Assembly: GCF_000422505.1 (NCBI RefSeq)
Contig: NZ_KE383866.1
Coordinates: forward strand, 62,001 to 126,000
Source of the DNA: Paenibacillus pinihumi DSM 23905 = JCM 16419
GTDB taxonomy: Bacteria; Bacillota; Bacilli; Paenibacillales; Paenibacillaceae
DNA: 64,000 bases
Direction of reading: 5' to 3'
The notes below the pieces were generated by a model. It saw only the letters and a list, made by a program, of their open reading frames with translations. It did not search any database and had not been told where the DNA came from. Within the stretch, counting starts at the first letter, position 1; every line of letters starts with the position of its first letter. The position numbers and the translations under genes were made by a program. This document shows positions 9,901 through 18,428 of this stretch, piece by piece.

Positions 9901-10061
9901 TTCAGCTCCAGCATCTTGCCGGACTTGCGTTCATTATAAGGCACCGGCTCGCTGGTTACCCATGCGGCGACCTCCAGTTCAGCAATCGGCTTGTAAATAT
10001 GCTGTTCAATATCTCTTAAAAACGCCCTCAACTGCTCCGGCTTCACGGTTTCGTATGGCAT
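6972..10061 (-). CDS. Alpha-mannosidase, glycoside hydrolase family 38
   Basis: 1029 residues, cytoplasmic (no signal peptide); start ATG 10061 with AAGGAG at 7 bases. Family 38 hydrolyses alpha-mannosides with retention using one zinc ion. Visible motifs: GHAHIDLAWLWP (zinc-binding His242, Asp246), WEPQGAMWVESDTN (about 310-323), and LWMPDVFGYSASLPQIL with the presumed nucleophile Asp356; GIGDGGGGP follows. The length fits bacterial GH38 enzymes with an N-terminal ancillary domain and C-terminal beta-sandwich domains. As first gene of the importer operon it probably degrades the imported oligosaccharide. Transcription likely starts from the promoter at 10133-10161. Confidence 0.93.
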   Translation of the reverse strand: MPYETVKPEQLRAFLRDIEQHIYKPIAELEVAAWVTSEPVPYNERKSGKMLELKPGDRWGNLWDCAWFHFRGSVPAAGLGEKVVLLIDVNGEVCLVDEDGSPVQGLTNINSEFDYSLGLPGKRVVHVSDCSKGGEIIDLWGDAGCNDLFGRYRSGTLKEAVIAVCREEVRGLYYDVEVLLETAEKLPEGSARKSRIFKTLYDVSLSLREMSAQLVAEARQTLGKQLAMKGGDSVLTVSAIGHAHIDLAWLWPIRETIRKGARTFSTALRMMERYPDYIFGASQPQLYDWIKQHYPKLYDQVKERIREGRWEPQGAMWVESDTNVPGGEALVRQVLYGKRFFEQEFGMEMKSLWMPDVFGYSASLPQILKLSGVDYMMTQKLSWSVYNKHPHHTFMWEGIDGSQVLTHMPPEDTYNSPAAPRSVIKLETDYLDKNISEHALMLFGIGDGGGGPGEEHLERLSREKNLLGLSPVVQEPSHVFFEKLSADSKRYQTWRGELYLEKHQGTLTSQARNKRYNRKLEKALRELEYAAVLAALPPAGNDQPLLPYPAEELEAIWKEVLLYQFHDILPGSSIKRVYDESLERYEILLNRVEQLIAERYDALASRMAATKADAGDQIAVFNSLPWEREEWLRTDDGHWLHVHVPAMGSAVAGKADITGEASADESNVRTDSSVVQITIPASSSVQQLDNGLLTVTFAADGTILSIYDKECEREVIAKGMFANDLRIYDDRGDAWDFRHDYRQTTGTKPELVEASYFQNGPQTGIIHHYRFGDSTFSQKVVLTQGSRRIDFVTKADWRESEKMLRTSFPVDIRTDAAACEIQFGYLKRPTHRNTMWDYAKDEICAHHWIDLSEPDYGVALLNDCKYGHRAEGNILDLNLLRSPNYPDPEADRAEHEFTYSLYPHQGDHVQAEVYKRGYELNVPLRTADVKHDPEAAGQAPTQPVFSLDHPNIMIEAIKKAEADGDIIVRLYETAGSKASAAVHTALPVSEAWLADLMENKLDSIDIEDGKVQLSFKPFEIRTLRFSLQG

Positions 10062-10132
10062 CGCTAGTCTCCTTCTTCGTATTCCAAATTCATGCTGCCT
10101 ATAAGCGGGTCCATCGTCAATGTCTTGAAATC

Positions 10133-10161
10133 ACTTTAATATAATATATATAATATGTCAA
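10133..10161 (-). promoter_or_regulatory. Promoter of the mannosidase-importer operon
   Basis: Minus strand TTGACA (10156-10161), a 17-base almost pure A/T spacer, then TAAAGT (10133-10138), about 70 bases before the GH38 start. The A/T tract is a plausible place for the adjacent GntR-type repressor to bind. Confidence 0.5.
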
Positions 10162-10249
10162 TATCAAACATATTAATAATACATAATAAATATGAATATC
10201 CACAAGGATTATATATAAAGAATGCTTTGAAACCTGCACTGCTGAACAG

Positions 10250-10279
10250 AAAAAAGGCATCCGCCGCATCACGGAAGCC
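10250..10279 (-). terminator. Intrinsic terminator of the GntR-type regulator gene
   Basis: Minus strand GGCTTCCG...CGGATGCC (one internal mismatch) followed by TTTTTT, about 80 bases after the regulator stop. It separates the regulator from the mannosidase operon. Confidence 0.65.
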
Positions 10280-10356
10280 CTCTTTGAATCCAATTGGAAA
10301 ATTCCTGCAATTGTTGATTCAAGAGATTGCTTCCAGTGATGAACGAATGCCTTGGA

Positions 10357-11577
10357 TTATAAATAAAAGTTGGTCCCCACCGGGCCGGTTGTTTTGCGGA
10401 TAATGAGCTTCGGCTCCATGAGATGCTTGCTGTATTTCGGTTGGGCACCTTCCTCAGACTGCCGCTCTTGTATCGCGTCAACCAATCTGATAACAGCCTG
10501 CTTGCCAATAGAGTGTTCAAACTGCTTGATGTGTGTAAAAATACTGAAATCCTCAACGATAGACGTCGGATCATCAAATGAAATAATAGACAGATCCTCC
10601 GGCACCTTAAGCCCTGCACGTTCGGCCATCTGATAAATATGCACGCTCAATTCGCCGTTAAGCGTAATATACGCTGTCGCCATCCGGTTGCGGATATAAC
10701 GATAGAGCGGATGATCAGCCGAATCAATGGCATTGTTCAGCCGAAAACCGGTAATGATATGAGCCGGGTTAATGAGCGCACCCTTCTCCTTCATGGCATT
10801 CATGTAGCCATCGATCCGCTCCTGCACAGTTACCGTTTGAAGCGGGGAGTCTGAGCAAATGGCAATTTCCCGGTGCCCGAGCTGCCACAAATGATCGACA
10901 GCAAGCTGCGTCCCGAGCCGCCCGTCTGAACCGATAAAATTGGTCTCAATCCCTGGCAAATAGCGGTCAATGAGCACAAAAGGAAAGCTGTCCAGCTTCA
11001 TGCTTAATATTTCATCGTTGTATTGCTGGTCATCGAGCGGGAAGATCAACAATCCCTCTACCCCGGTATCTTTTAATGTTCGAATCGCATCCTTCTCCTG
11101 CTGCAGATGCCCTTCAGAAAGCATAATCATGCTTTTGTAGCCCTTTTCGGCCAAGGCCTGCTGAATGCCATTTATGAGACGAATTGAAAAATAATCATGA
11201 ATGAACGGCATAATGACGCCGATAATTTTATTCGTGCTTTTGATGATGCTTGCTTGCGGCTGCTTGTTCGCCTTCTCCGCTTTTTCACTAGAATCATCTA
11301 CCGCGGCGCTCTCTTCTTCTTGCTCTTCTATTTGGCTTTCTGTCTGAGAACTCGTTACACCAACGAAGCTGCCTCTGCCCGGCACCCGGGTAATGACATT
11401 TTCACTTGCCAACCCCGTCATGGCATTTACGACAGTAATTTTACTCACTTGAAAACGTTCCATGAGTTCTTTTTCCGTAGGTATCCGGTCACCTTCTACC
11501 AGATTCTCGGTGCGAATCAACTCACGGATATAATCCTGGACCTTCTTATACAACGGCGTGCGGTTCGTTGAATTCAT
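10357..11577 (-). CDS. GntR-family HTH / LacI-type sensor chimeric transcriptional regulator (AraR-like)
   Basis: 406 residues from ATG 11577 (MNSTNRTPLYKKVQDYI), with GGTGA upstream; 22 earlier codons are unlikely to be translated. The N-terminus is a GntR winged helix (about 8-75: IPTEKELMERFQVSKITVV, then GRGSFVG). An acidic/Gln linker follows, then a periplasmic-binding-protein-like sensor domain of the LacI type (IIGVIMPFIHDYFSIRLING onward; FVLIDRYLPG; TAYITLNG). This architecture is that of AraR-like sugar-responsive repressors. Position directly upstream of the mannosidase operon suggests it controls that operon, and an operator-like site precedes its own gene. Confidence 0.88.
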   Translation of the reverse strand: MNSTNRTPLYKKVQDYIRELIRTENLVEGDRIPTEKELMERFQVSKITVVNAMTGLASENVITRVPGRGSFVGVTSSQTESQIEEQEEESAAVDDSSEKAEKANKQPQASIIKSTNKIIGVIMPFIHDYFSIRLINGIQQALAEKGYKSMIMLSEGHLQQEKDAIRTLKDTGVEGLLIFPLDDQQYNDEILSMKLDSFPFVLIDRYLPGIETNFIGSDGRLGTQLAVDHLWQLGHREIAICSDSPLQTVTVQERIDGYMNAMKEKGALINPAHIITGFRLNNAIDSADHPLYRYIRNRMATAYITLNGELSVHIYQMAERAGLKVPEDLSIISFDDPTSIVEDFSIFTHIKQFEHSIGKQAVIRLVDAIQERQSEEGAQPKYSKHLMEPKLIIRKTTGPVGTNFYL

Positions 11578-11605
11578 TCTGTCACCATTTATCCTAACGC
11601 TTATT

Positions 11606-11617
11606 TTATATATACAA
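11606..11617 (-). promoter_or_regulatory. Candidate GntR-type operator (autoregulation)
   Basis: Minus strand TTGTATATATAA, one mismatch from the palindrome TTGTATATACAA used by several GntR/AraR-like regulators, within a longer near-palindromic A/T tract 29-40 bases before the regulator start. Similar A/T repeats fill the mannosidase promoter spacer. Confidence 0.35.
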
Positions 11618-11723
11618 TATATATTTTGGTATGGGTTTGTCAACCATTGTGGGGAAGTAATTAAGAATTAAGACGAAAAAAAGCGTATAATAGCAACAAA
11701 GACACTATCAAAAGGAGCAAACA

Positions 11724-12242
11724 ATGCAAACCACCAACGTATTGGAAATTATCGAATTCTTAAAACATCACACCACGGACATACCCTTTTCTAGGCTTAT
11801 CCCAGGTTTGGGTTCAGGTCCGTTAGTATGCTCCTGGAATGAATCAATAACAGAATCAGAAATACATATATTTACAGATAAAAATAATTGGTGCTTTCCG
11901 GATGATTATAAACGGTTTTTACAACAGCATAATGGAGCCGTTCTGTTTAAACAGCCTTATTATGGCGGAGGAACGGAGCTGTTAAGCCTGGATAAAATTA
12001 CTGCTATTGCAGGAACACTTGAGCAACTGCCGCAGCACTGTTATCCCATTGCCTGGACAGACCATCGGATCGGAGCTATATGTGTGGACTCTGTGAAATA
12101 CCAGCAAAGGGATCAATCTTATCTATTCTTTCTGGACGCAATGGATCAAATGGAAGATGCAATACCTATAGCGTTAACCTTCACAGAGTGGCTGGAGCGG
12201 CTCACTATTTGCCAGGGGCAGGAGTTTTGGAATTGGAAGTAG
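11724..12242 (+). CDS. SMI1/KNR4 (SUKH) family protein
   Basis: 172 residues; AAAGGAG lies 6 bases before ATG. Near residue 59 the sequence FPDDYKRFLQQHNG gives the SUKH core pattern (P-x-x-Y-x-x-F-L-x-x-x-N-G), and the C-terminal TFTEWLERL fits the last helix of the fold. It is a single gene, convergent with gpmA and divergent from the GntR-type regulator. SUKH proteins are often immunity proteins against secreted toxins, but no toxin is nearby. It is not closely similar in sequence to the other SUKH protein in this window. Confidence 0.8.
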   Translation: MQTTNVLEIIEFLKHHTTDIPFSRLIPGLGSGPLVCSWNESITESEIHIFTDKNNWCFPDDYKRFLQQHNGAVLFKQPYYGGGTELLSLDKITAIAGTLEQLPQHCYPIAWTDHRIGAICVDSVKYQQRDQSYLFFLDAMDQMEDAIPIALTFTEWLERLTICQGQEFWNWK

Positions 12243-12290
12243 CTTGGTCTTTTGATACATCATGCTCATTTTGTGTCAGGATAAAAACCA

Positions 12291-13016
12291 CTAGATTTTG
12301 TCCGGAATGTTTCCCTCTTCAATCTCTCCGTCCATCCCCAGGTAATAATGCCGGATTGGCTTGAGATTGTCATCCAGTTCGTAAACAAGCGGAATACCGG
12401 TAGGAATGTTCAGCTCCACCACTCCATCGGCGGGCAGCCCGTCCAAATATTTGATAAGCGCCCGAATCGTGTTACCATGAGCCGAAATCATAATTTTCTT
12501 GTCAGCCCGGATTGCGGGCACAATGTGATCGTTCCAGTATTTTACCATCCGGTCTTCAGTATCGAGCAGACTTTCTGTCAGCGGAACCTGTACCCCCTTA
12601 TATTTGGGGCTCGCAGCCTCATATCGCTCATCCGACGGATCAAGAGCCGGCGGCCTGGTATCCGCCGATCTGCGCCATAGCCATACCTGCTCCTCCCCAT
12701 ACTTCCGGGCGGTCTCCGCTTTGTTCAGCCCTTGCAGTGCACCGTAGTGCCGCTCGTTGACCATCCACGATTTTTCGATCGGAATCCACATTAAATCCAT
12801 TTCATGAAGTGCAATCCACAGTGTGCGTATAGCCCTTTTCAGCACAGAGGTATAGGCCTGGTCAAATCTATAGCCATTCGCATGCAAAATCCTTCCTGCC
12901 TGTCTGGCCTCTTCGAGCCCGCGTTCCGACAGGTCGACATCGGTCCAGCCTGTGAAACGATTTTCCAGATTCCATACACTTTGCCCATGACGGATGAGTA
13001 CTATTTTTTTAACCAT
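12291..13016 (-). CDS. gpmA: 2,3-bisphosphoglycerate-dependent phosphoglycerate mutase
   Basis: 241 residues, start ATG with GGAGG at about 9 bases. It interconverts 3- and 2-phosphoglycerate in glycolysis. The N-terminus carries the phospho-histidine motif [10 protein letters not shown] (His10), followed by [28 protein letters not shown] and [17 protein letters not shown] supply further active-site residues. Length and motifs fit the bacterial dPGM (GpmA) group. It is monocistronic and convergent with the SUKH gene. Many Firmicutes rely on the cofactor-independent enzyme, so this may be a second isozyme. Confidence 0.93.
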   Translation of the reverse strand: MVKKIVLIRHGQSVWNLENRFTGWTDVDLSERGLEEARQAGRILHANGYRFDQAYTSVLKRAIRTLWIALHEMDLMWIPIEKSWMVNERHYGALQGLNKAETARKYGEEQVWLWRRSADTRPPALDPSDERYEAASPKYKGVQVPLTESLLDTEDRMVKYWNDHIVPAIRADKKIMISAHGNTIRALIKYLDGLPADGVVELNIPTGIPLVYELDDNLKPIRHYYLGMDGEIEEGNIPDKI

Positions 13017-13208
13017 GCTTTGAACCTCCAGTATATTTCAATTGGAAATTTTTCTTATTTTGCCTCAATGCGGCAGCAAATAGTCACTTCCATTAGAAAA
13101 GCGGCAGATTGTCTGCCAAAGGGGCTTATCAAAGCCCCGGCTTAGGTCTTTCTTTGCTATCTGTTCAGGGATTTTATCTGTACTAAAAAAACGATTGACA
13201 ATTTTTCA

Positions 13209-13238
13209 TTGACACCTCTTCCAAATAAAAGATATATT
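13209..13238 (+). promoter_or_regulatory. Promoter of the iron-siderophore operon
   Basis: TTGACA (13209-13214), an 18-base spacer and TATATT (13233-13238), immediately upstream of the Fur box. A second TTGACA at 13195 has no well-spaced -10. Confidence 0.6.
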
Positions 13239-13242
13239 AAAT

Positions 13243-13261
13243 GATGTTGATAATCATTATC
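13243..13261 (+). promoter_or_regulatory. Fur box
   Basis: GATGTTGATAATCATTATC matches 17 of 19 positions of the Fur consensus GATAATGATAATCATTATC. It covers the expected transcription start, so iron-loaded Fur would block initiation. Confidence 0.8.
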
Positions 13262-13341
13262 GAAGTTTTAGTAGGCGTTTTTTACCCATTAAAGGTTATC
13301 AGCACCAAAAAATATATTGTTTTTCGGAAGGAAGGGCACAC

Positions 13342-14412
13342 ATGGACCCAAAACAAAAACTCTCATTAAAAACATTATTCATCTCGGTTGTGCTTATATT
13401 AGCGCTAGTCGGATGTTCAAGCCAGCAATCAAGTCCGCCACCCGCTGAGAATGATCCGGCAAATAAAGAAACATCAGCCTCCCAAGATGCAAATGCTGAA
13501 TATCCGGTCGTCATCAAACATGCTTTTGGTGAGACTGTAATTAAAAGCAAGCCTGAACGTGTAGCTACTATTCAATGGGCGAACCACGATGTCGTTCTCG
13601 CTCTTGGAGTTGTACCTGTTGGCTTCTCGGCGGCGAATTTCGGCGTTCAGGATGGCAGCGGACTGTTGCCTTGGACAGCTAAAAAGCTGGAGGAACTTGG
13701 CGCAAAGGACCCGAATGTTTTTCAGGATACCGACGGCCTTGATTTTGAAGCTCTTTCAGATGCAAATCCGGATGTCATTCTTGCTGCTTATTCCGGCATA
13801 ACCCAGGAAGACTATGATATTCTTAGCAAAATTGCTCCGGTTGTGGCCTATCCGACCGCTCCTTGGTCAACTACATGGCGTGAGCAAGTTATCTTTAATG
13901 CAACCGGCATGGGCATGAAAGCGCAAGGCGAACAGCTCATTAAAGATACTGAGGACATGATTAATGAAAAGCTGAGCAACTATCCGCAGATTAAAGGGAA
14001 GAAAGTGGTCTGGGTTAACTTCTCCGCTAAAGATATGTCTAAATTACATCTTTACACCCCTGCTGACTCCCGTGTCTCTTTCCTGCATGAGCTGGGGATG
14101 GAGTATCCTGAAAGTATTACGAAACAGATTACAGACCCTGCCAGCTATTCGCTAAGTTTAAGCGCTGAGAATGCTGAAGCTCTTTACGATGCGGATCTAT
14201 TAATCGGATATGGCAATGATGAGTTGTATGAGGCGGTTAAGGCCGATCCCCTGCTTGGCAAAATCCCTGCCATCCAGAGAGGCTCTGTGGTGTTCATTAA
14301 GAGCGATACACCTTTAGTAGCTGCCGGAACTCCAAATCCGCTATCGATTTCTTATACCATCGACGAATACCTGGAATTAATCGGTGGAGCTATTGACAAA
14401 ATAAATGAATAG
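13342..14412 (+). CDS. Iron-siderophore ABC transporter substrate-binding lipoprotein
   Basis: 356 residues; GGAAGGAAGGG precedes ATG. The signal peptide ends with the lipobox LVGC (Cys25) and a Pro/Ser linker. The FecB/FhuD-like periplasmic-binding fold is shown by VIKHAFGETVIKSKPERVAT, VILAAYSGITQEDYDILSKI and the middle helix typical of the family. It would capture ferric siderophore outside the membrane and deliver it to the FecCD permeases encoded next. It is first in a four-gene operon and overlaps the next gene by 8 bases. The operon is preceded by a Fur box, so expression should rise under iron limitation. Confidence 0.92.
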   Translation: MDPKQKLSLKTLFISVVLILALVGCSSQQSSPPPAENDPANKETSASQDANAEYPVVIKHAFGETVIKSKPERVATIQWANHDVVLALGVVPVGFSAANFGVQDGSGLLPWTAKKLEELGAKDPNVFQDTDGLDFEALSDANPDVILAAYSGITQEDYDILSKIAPVVAYPTAPWSTTWREQVIFNATGMGMKAQGEQLIKDTEDMINEKLSNYPQIKGKKVVWVNFSAKDMSKLHLYTPADSRVSFLHELGMEYPESITKQITDPASYSLSLSAENAEALYDADLLIGYGNDELYEAVKADPLLGKIPAIQRGSVVFIKSDTPLVAAGTPNPLSISYTIDEYLELIGGAIDKINE

Positions 14413-15445
14413 TTCAACGGTATCGAACAACAACCGGCCAAACTCTCATATCCCGAAAAATTTCACCTTGGTTCTGGTCATTTGTGTGATCTTGCTAAGC
14501 GCAAGCGTGTTTGCCTCTCTGGTCTTTGGCTCCCGGCCGGTGAGGTTTCATGAATTACTAGACGGTTTGTTTCACCAGGATATAGACTCCTACGGAGCAA
14601 ACGTGGTCCGCAAGCGAATTTCCCGTACCATCTTCAGTTTGTTATGCGGGTCCGCGCTCGGAGTTTCCGGAGCGCTTATGCAAGCCGTCACTCGCAACCC
14701 AATTGCTGACCCGAGCATATTGGGAGTGAATACAGGTGCATCTTTGTTTGTGGTTTGCGGCATTGCGTTCTTGAACATAAGCACTGCGAATCAATATATA
14801 TGGTTAGCTTTGGCCGGGGCTGCAATTACTGCAGTGTTCGTATTCGGAATCGGCTCTATGGGGCGTGGCGGTGCCACGCCCATTAAGCTTGTTTTGGCCG
14901 GAGCCGCCACAAGCGCTGCTCTTTCATCTCTCGTCACTGCCATCTTGATTCCACGCTCCTATGTTATGGATCAGTTCAGGTTTTGGCAAGTTGGAAGTGT
15001 CGGAGCCGGAACCTGGAGCGCTATATCTACTTTCATCCCGTTTCTGGTCATTGGAATATTAATAGGTTTCATTGCCGCCCCGGCACTGAACGCACTTGCG
15101 CTGGGAGATGATGCAGCGACAGGACTGGGGGTTCGAACAGGAACATTGAGGCTTATTGCGGCTCTCGCGGGTGTTTTATTGTGCGGCGCCACTACTGCTT
15201 TGGCTGGACCTATTGGTTTTGTCGGATTGTTATCCACTCATGTCATACGGCTTATTCTTGGACCTGACTTGCGTTTTGTTATCCCGATGTCGGCAATTGC
15301 CGGAGCTATCATTCTGACGGTATCCGATGTGGGCGGCAGGCTCGTCAGCAACCCCGGGGAGCTTGAAGTCGGTGTAGTTACCGCATTTATAGGCGCTCCA
15401 ATACTAATCATACTAGCTATGCGATCGAAAGTGCGTTCATTATGA
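14405..15445 (+). CDS. FecCD-family iron-siderophore permease
   Basis: 346 residues, about nine or more membrane segments. Family features: VRKRISRTIFSLLCGSALGV, ALMQAVTRNPIADPSILGVN (the conserved Q-x-x-x-R-N-P-L/I-A-D-P-x-x-L-G signature) and the C-terminal GPIGFVGLLSTHVIRLILGPD, which contains the ATPase-contacting loop. The start overlaps the end of the lipoprotein gene, implying translational coupling, and the stop overlaps the next ATG by 4 bases. It forms a heterodimeric channel with the following FecCD protein. Confidence 0.93.
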   Translation: MNSSTVSNNNRPNSHIPKNFTLVLVICVILLSASVFASLVFGSRPVRFHELLDGLFHQDIDSYGANVVRKRISRTIFSLLCGSALGVSGALMQAVTRNPIADPSILGVNTGASLFVVCGIAFLNISTANQYIWLALAGAAITAVFVFGIGSMGRGGATPIKLVLAGAATSAALSSLVTAILIPRSYVMDQFRFWQVGSVGAGTWSAISTFIPFLVIGILIGFIAAPALNALALGDDAATGLGVRTGTLRLIAALAGVLLCGATTALAGPIGFVGLLSTHVIRLILGPDLRFVIPMSAIAGAIILTVSDVGGRLVSNPGELEVGVVTAFIGAPILIILAMRSKVRSL

Positions 15446-16473
15446 GAAATCAATCTATTGCATTTATTATGGCGGGCAGACGTCAGAGACGCCGCCGATG
15501 GATACTTGTTACCAGCCTCCTTGCAGCACTTGCGTGTATTCTTTGCTGCGCGATGCTATTGCTCGGGAATACAATCTATCCGGTTAAAGATGTGATCCGG
15601 GCGCTTTCGGGAGAACAGCTCAAGGGTGTCTCTTTTGCCGTGAATACGGTGCGCCTTCCAAGAATGCTGGCAGGTCTTTTTGCCGGATTTGCTTTTGGCC
15701 TTGCAGGGTATACCTTTCAGACCATGCTACGGAACCCCCTTGCGAACCCGAATGTTATCGGGATTACATCCGGTTCAAGCGCGGCAGCTGTTTTTTGCAT
15801 CATTGTGCTTCATACAAGCGCGGCAATTGTTTCCGTTGCTTCGGTGACTGCCGGCCTTGCCACGGTGCTGTTTATTTATATTTTATCCAGAGGAAAGGCA
15901 TTTTCGATTGGACGATTAATCCTGATCGGGATCGGCATTCAGGCTATGCTTGACGCTGTAATTTCCTATCTTCTGCTAATTAGCGCCGAACAGGATATCG
16001 CAGCTGCGATCAGATGGCTCGCTGGCAGCCTTAACGGCTCTCAAATGCAGCAGCTGCCGCCGCTTGTGATCGTCGTCATTATTTGTTCGCCTATCGTAAT
16101 TGTGCTGGGCAAACATTTGAGTATATTGGAGCTTGGAGAACAATCGGCTTCTACATTGGGCTTGAACACGGACAGGACAAGAATTGCGCTTATTGTGAGT
16201 TCAGTCTGTATGGTTGCTATGGCTACTGCTACCACGGGTCCGATTGCGTTTGTCTCCTTCCTTTCGGGACCGATCGCGAAAAGACTGGTCGGGGTTGGCT
16301 CCTCCAATGTCATTCCTGCCGGCCTCGTTGGCGTTAATTTGGTCCTGGCAGCAGATCTAATCGGACAATTTGCTTTTGAGTACAGATTCCCCGTAGGCAT
16401 CATTACCGGATTGCTCGGAGCGCCTTATTTGATCTTCTTGTTAATCCGAATGAATCGAAAGGGAGAATTATAA
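15442..16473 (+). CDS. FecCD-family iron-siderophore permease, second subunit
   Basis: 343 residues with a basic N-terminus (AGRRQRRRRW) before the first membrane segment. TFQTMLRNPLANPNVIGITS is the FecCD signature, and TGPIAFVSFLSGPIAKRLVG is the cytoplasmic coupling region. It pairs with the preceding permease, as in FhuB/FhuG or YfiZ/YfhA transporters. The ATGA overlap with the upstream gene and the one-base overlap with the ATPase gene show a tightly coupled operon. Confidence 0.93.
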   Translation: MRNQSIAFIMAGRRQRRRRWILVTSLLAALACILCCAMLLLGNTIYPVKDVIRALSGEQLKGVSFAVNTVRLPRMLAGLFAGFAFGLAGYTFQTMLRNPLANPNVIGITSGSSAAAVFCIIVLHTSAAIVSVASVTAGLATVLFIYILSRGKAFSIGRLILIGIGIQAMLDAVISYLLLISAEQDIAAAIRWLAGSLNGSQMQQLPPLVIVVIICSPIVIVLGKHLSILELGEQSASTLGLNTDRTRIALIVSSVCMVAMATATTGPIAFVSFLSGPIAKRLVGVGSSNVIPAGLVGVNLVLAADLIGQFAFEYRFPVGIITGLLGAPYLIFLLIRMNRKGEL

Positions 16474-17279
16474 TGAAACCGAAACATATTTTTCAAGCCG
16501 AACAAATCATAGCGGGCTATGAGAATAAAACGGTTATCCACGGTGTCGACCTTGTTATACCGGACAATAAAATCAGTGTTATTATTGGATCAAACGGGTG
16601 CGGAAAGTCTACGCTTCTCAAAACAATGGCCAGGCTCATAAAACCGGAATCCGGCAATATCACGCTGGACGGCAAGCCGCTCTCCAAATTCCCGCCCAAA
16701 CCATTGGCCCGGGTGATCGGACTGCTGCCGCAGTCCCCCATTGTGCCGGAAGGGATTTCTGTAGCGGATTTGGTTGGGCGCGGAAGATTTCCGCATCAAT
16801 CCTTGCTCGGCGGGTGGACCAAAAAGGATTATGAAGCCGTTGACGAAGCCATGAGCATTATGAATATCACCGAGTTTGCCAATCATAACATTGACGAGCT
16901 GTCAGGCGGCCAACGGCAGCGCGTCTGGATTGCAATGGCTTTGGCACAACAAACCGACATCCTGTTTCTCGATGAACCGACAACCTTTTTGGATATCACC
17001 TATCAAGTGGAGATTCTTGACCTGCTCACCGACCTTAACCGGAAACACGGAACTACGATTGTCATGGTGCTTCATGATATCAACTTGTCCGCGCGTTATG
17101 CAGACCATATATTTGCGCTGCATAACGGAAACCTTGTCGCTGAGGGGGGGCCCGCTGAGGTTGTTACAAGCTCACTCGTTAAAGACATTTTCGGACTGGA
17201 TTGCAATGTAATCGAAGACCCCATTTCGGGATCTCCGTTGGTCATACCAAAAGGACGATATCATGTTAAAGAGGATTAG
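16473..17279 (+). CDS. Iron-siderophore ABC transporter ATP-binding protein (FecE/FhuC-type)
   Basis: 268 residues, with GGGAG before ATG. Walker A GSNGCGKST, Q-loop region LLPQSPIVPEGISV, ABC signature LSGGQRQR, Walker B ILFLDEPT and the switch His in VLHDINLSARYADH are all present, so the ATPase should be active. It powers the two FecCD permeases upstream. It is the last gene of the operon and is followed by a strong terminator at 17366. Confidence 0.95.
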   Translation: MKPKHIFQAEQIIAGYENKTVIHGVDLVIPDNKISVIIGSNGCGKSTLLKTMARLIKPESGNITLDGKPLSKFPPKPLARVIGLLPQSPIVPEGISVADLVGRGRFPHQSLLGGWTKKDYEAVDEAMSIMNITEFANHNIDELSGGQRQRVWIAMALAQQTDILFLDEPTTFLDITYQVEILDLLTDLNRKHGTTIVMVLHDINLSARYADHIFALHNGNLVAEGGPAEVVTSSLVKDIFGLDCNVIEDPISGSPLVIPKGRYHVKED

Positions 17280-17365
17280 CCTCGTAAGTCAGGACTCAAT
17301 CCCAACTACAAAAGCATTCCTCTCAACCTCTGATATCGCCCACTTTTTTATAAAGCGTTTGAGCC

Positions 17366-17397
17366 ATCGTCTTCTGTAACCAGAAGACGATTTTTTT
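17366..17397 (+). terminator. Intrinsic terminator of the iron-siderophore operon
   Basis: ATCGTCTTCTG-taac-CAGAAGACGAT, a perfect 11-bp stem with a four-base loop, followed by seven T. Confidence 0.9.
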
Positions 17398-17552
17398 AAT
17401 TCTCTTGTGGTCAACTCCCACATGAATCTTCTTAATCCATGCCGAAATAATATCCTTTTTTCCGTGCGTTGAAATGCAAGCGGATCAGGTATCTTTTCGC
17501 ATCCAACAACTGCCCGTCTCTACAGGCTCAAAAGACTGCTGTCCCTGATCCC

Positions 17553-18428
17553 TTAGAGAGTTTCAATCCTTTGCCGGATGCGCGGAAACAGTCCGAACGC
17601 ATTCTCGTAGAACACCTTCTCATGATGCTGCTCCGGCACGAGCCGGCGGATAAATTCCGCATACAAGTCAATCGGAGCCAGCGGCCAGTCGGTTCCGAAC
17701 AACATCTTGTCATAATGATCTGCGTACACCAATGCACGGCGAAAATGATCCATAAACAGCGCTTCATTCATGAACCGTTCAAAGTGGGGGCGGTCCCCAA
17801 CAACAAGGCCGGATAAATCGGCGTAGACGTTTGGGTTCTTGGCTACTACTTCCGCGGCATCCATCACCCAGGGATCGCCCAGATGGCAAATCATGAAGTT
17901 CACGCCGCGCTGCTGATAGGCTAACTCATCTACGGTAAGCGGATGGGCATACTTGAGCAGCCCGTTCATTGAGTACGTATCCCCAGTATGAATGACCACG
18001 GGCAGGCCATACCAGGCAGCCAGCTCATAAACTGGTGTGTAAATTTTATCATGGACAAAATAATGATAGTATCCGGCGTACAGCTTGATTCCGGCTACAT
18101 CAGGGGCTTGCAGACGTGCTTCAATCCGGTCCAGTTCATCCTGGGCATGCTTCCCGGCAAGCAAATTCGGATTGATTCCGACGCATTCCATCAGGAACGG
18201 TGGAATACGCTCTTCCAGATTGAGCCCCATCGGATTGGGTGATCCCGGATCAGGAAAGGCTCCCTTCGTCTGCTCCGTCACCCCCATTCCAATGCCGAGA
18301 ATGACGTCGTTCTTGTCAAACTCCGCCTTGAGGCCAGCAGCGGAATAATCAACTTTGGATTTATGAATCGCGGTTTGATGAAAGCTGTCGATATCCGACA
18401 GATGAATATGAATGTCAATGATCGGCAT
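17553..18428 (-). CDS. Amidohydrolase-superfamily metal-dependent hydrolase (TIM barrel)
   Basis: 291 residues from ATG 18428, with GGAGGAGG six bases upstream. Metal-site features of amidohydrolase family 2: IDIHIHLS at the N-terminus, GIKLYAGYYH, VVIHTGDTYS, FMICHLGDPW and, near the end, LFGTDWPLAP. The substrate is not predictable from sequence. The start lies inside the end of the GNAT-fusion gene (14-base overlap), so the two are translationally coupled and probably act in one pathway. Confidence 0.85.
   Translation of the reverse strand: MPIIDIHIHLSDIDSFHQTAIHKSKVDYSAAGLKAEFDKNDVILGIGMGVTEQTKGAFPDPGSPNPMGLNLEERIPPFLMECVGINPNLLAGKHAQDELDRIEARLQAPDVAGIKLYAGYYHYFVHDKIYTPVYELAAWYGLPVVIHTGDTYSMNGLLKYAHPLTVDELAYQQRGVNFMICHLGDPWVMDAAEVVAKNPNVYADLSGLVVGDRPHFERFMNEALFMDHFRRALVYADHYDKMLFGTDWPLAPIDLYAEFIRRLVPEQHHEKVFYENAFGLFPRIRQRIETL

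Noticed and set aside
17280-17552. Short frame ending GYYFGMD on the minus strand
   Set aside because: About 31 codons, no start or ribosome site; within chance expectation.
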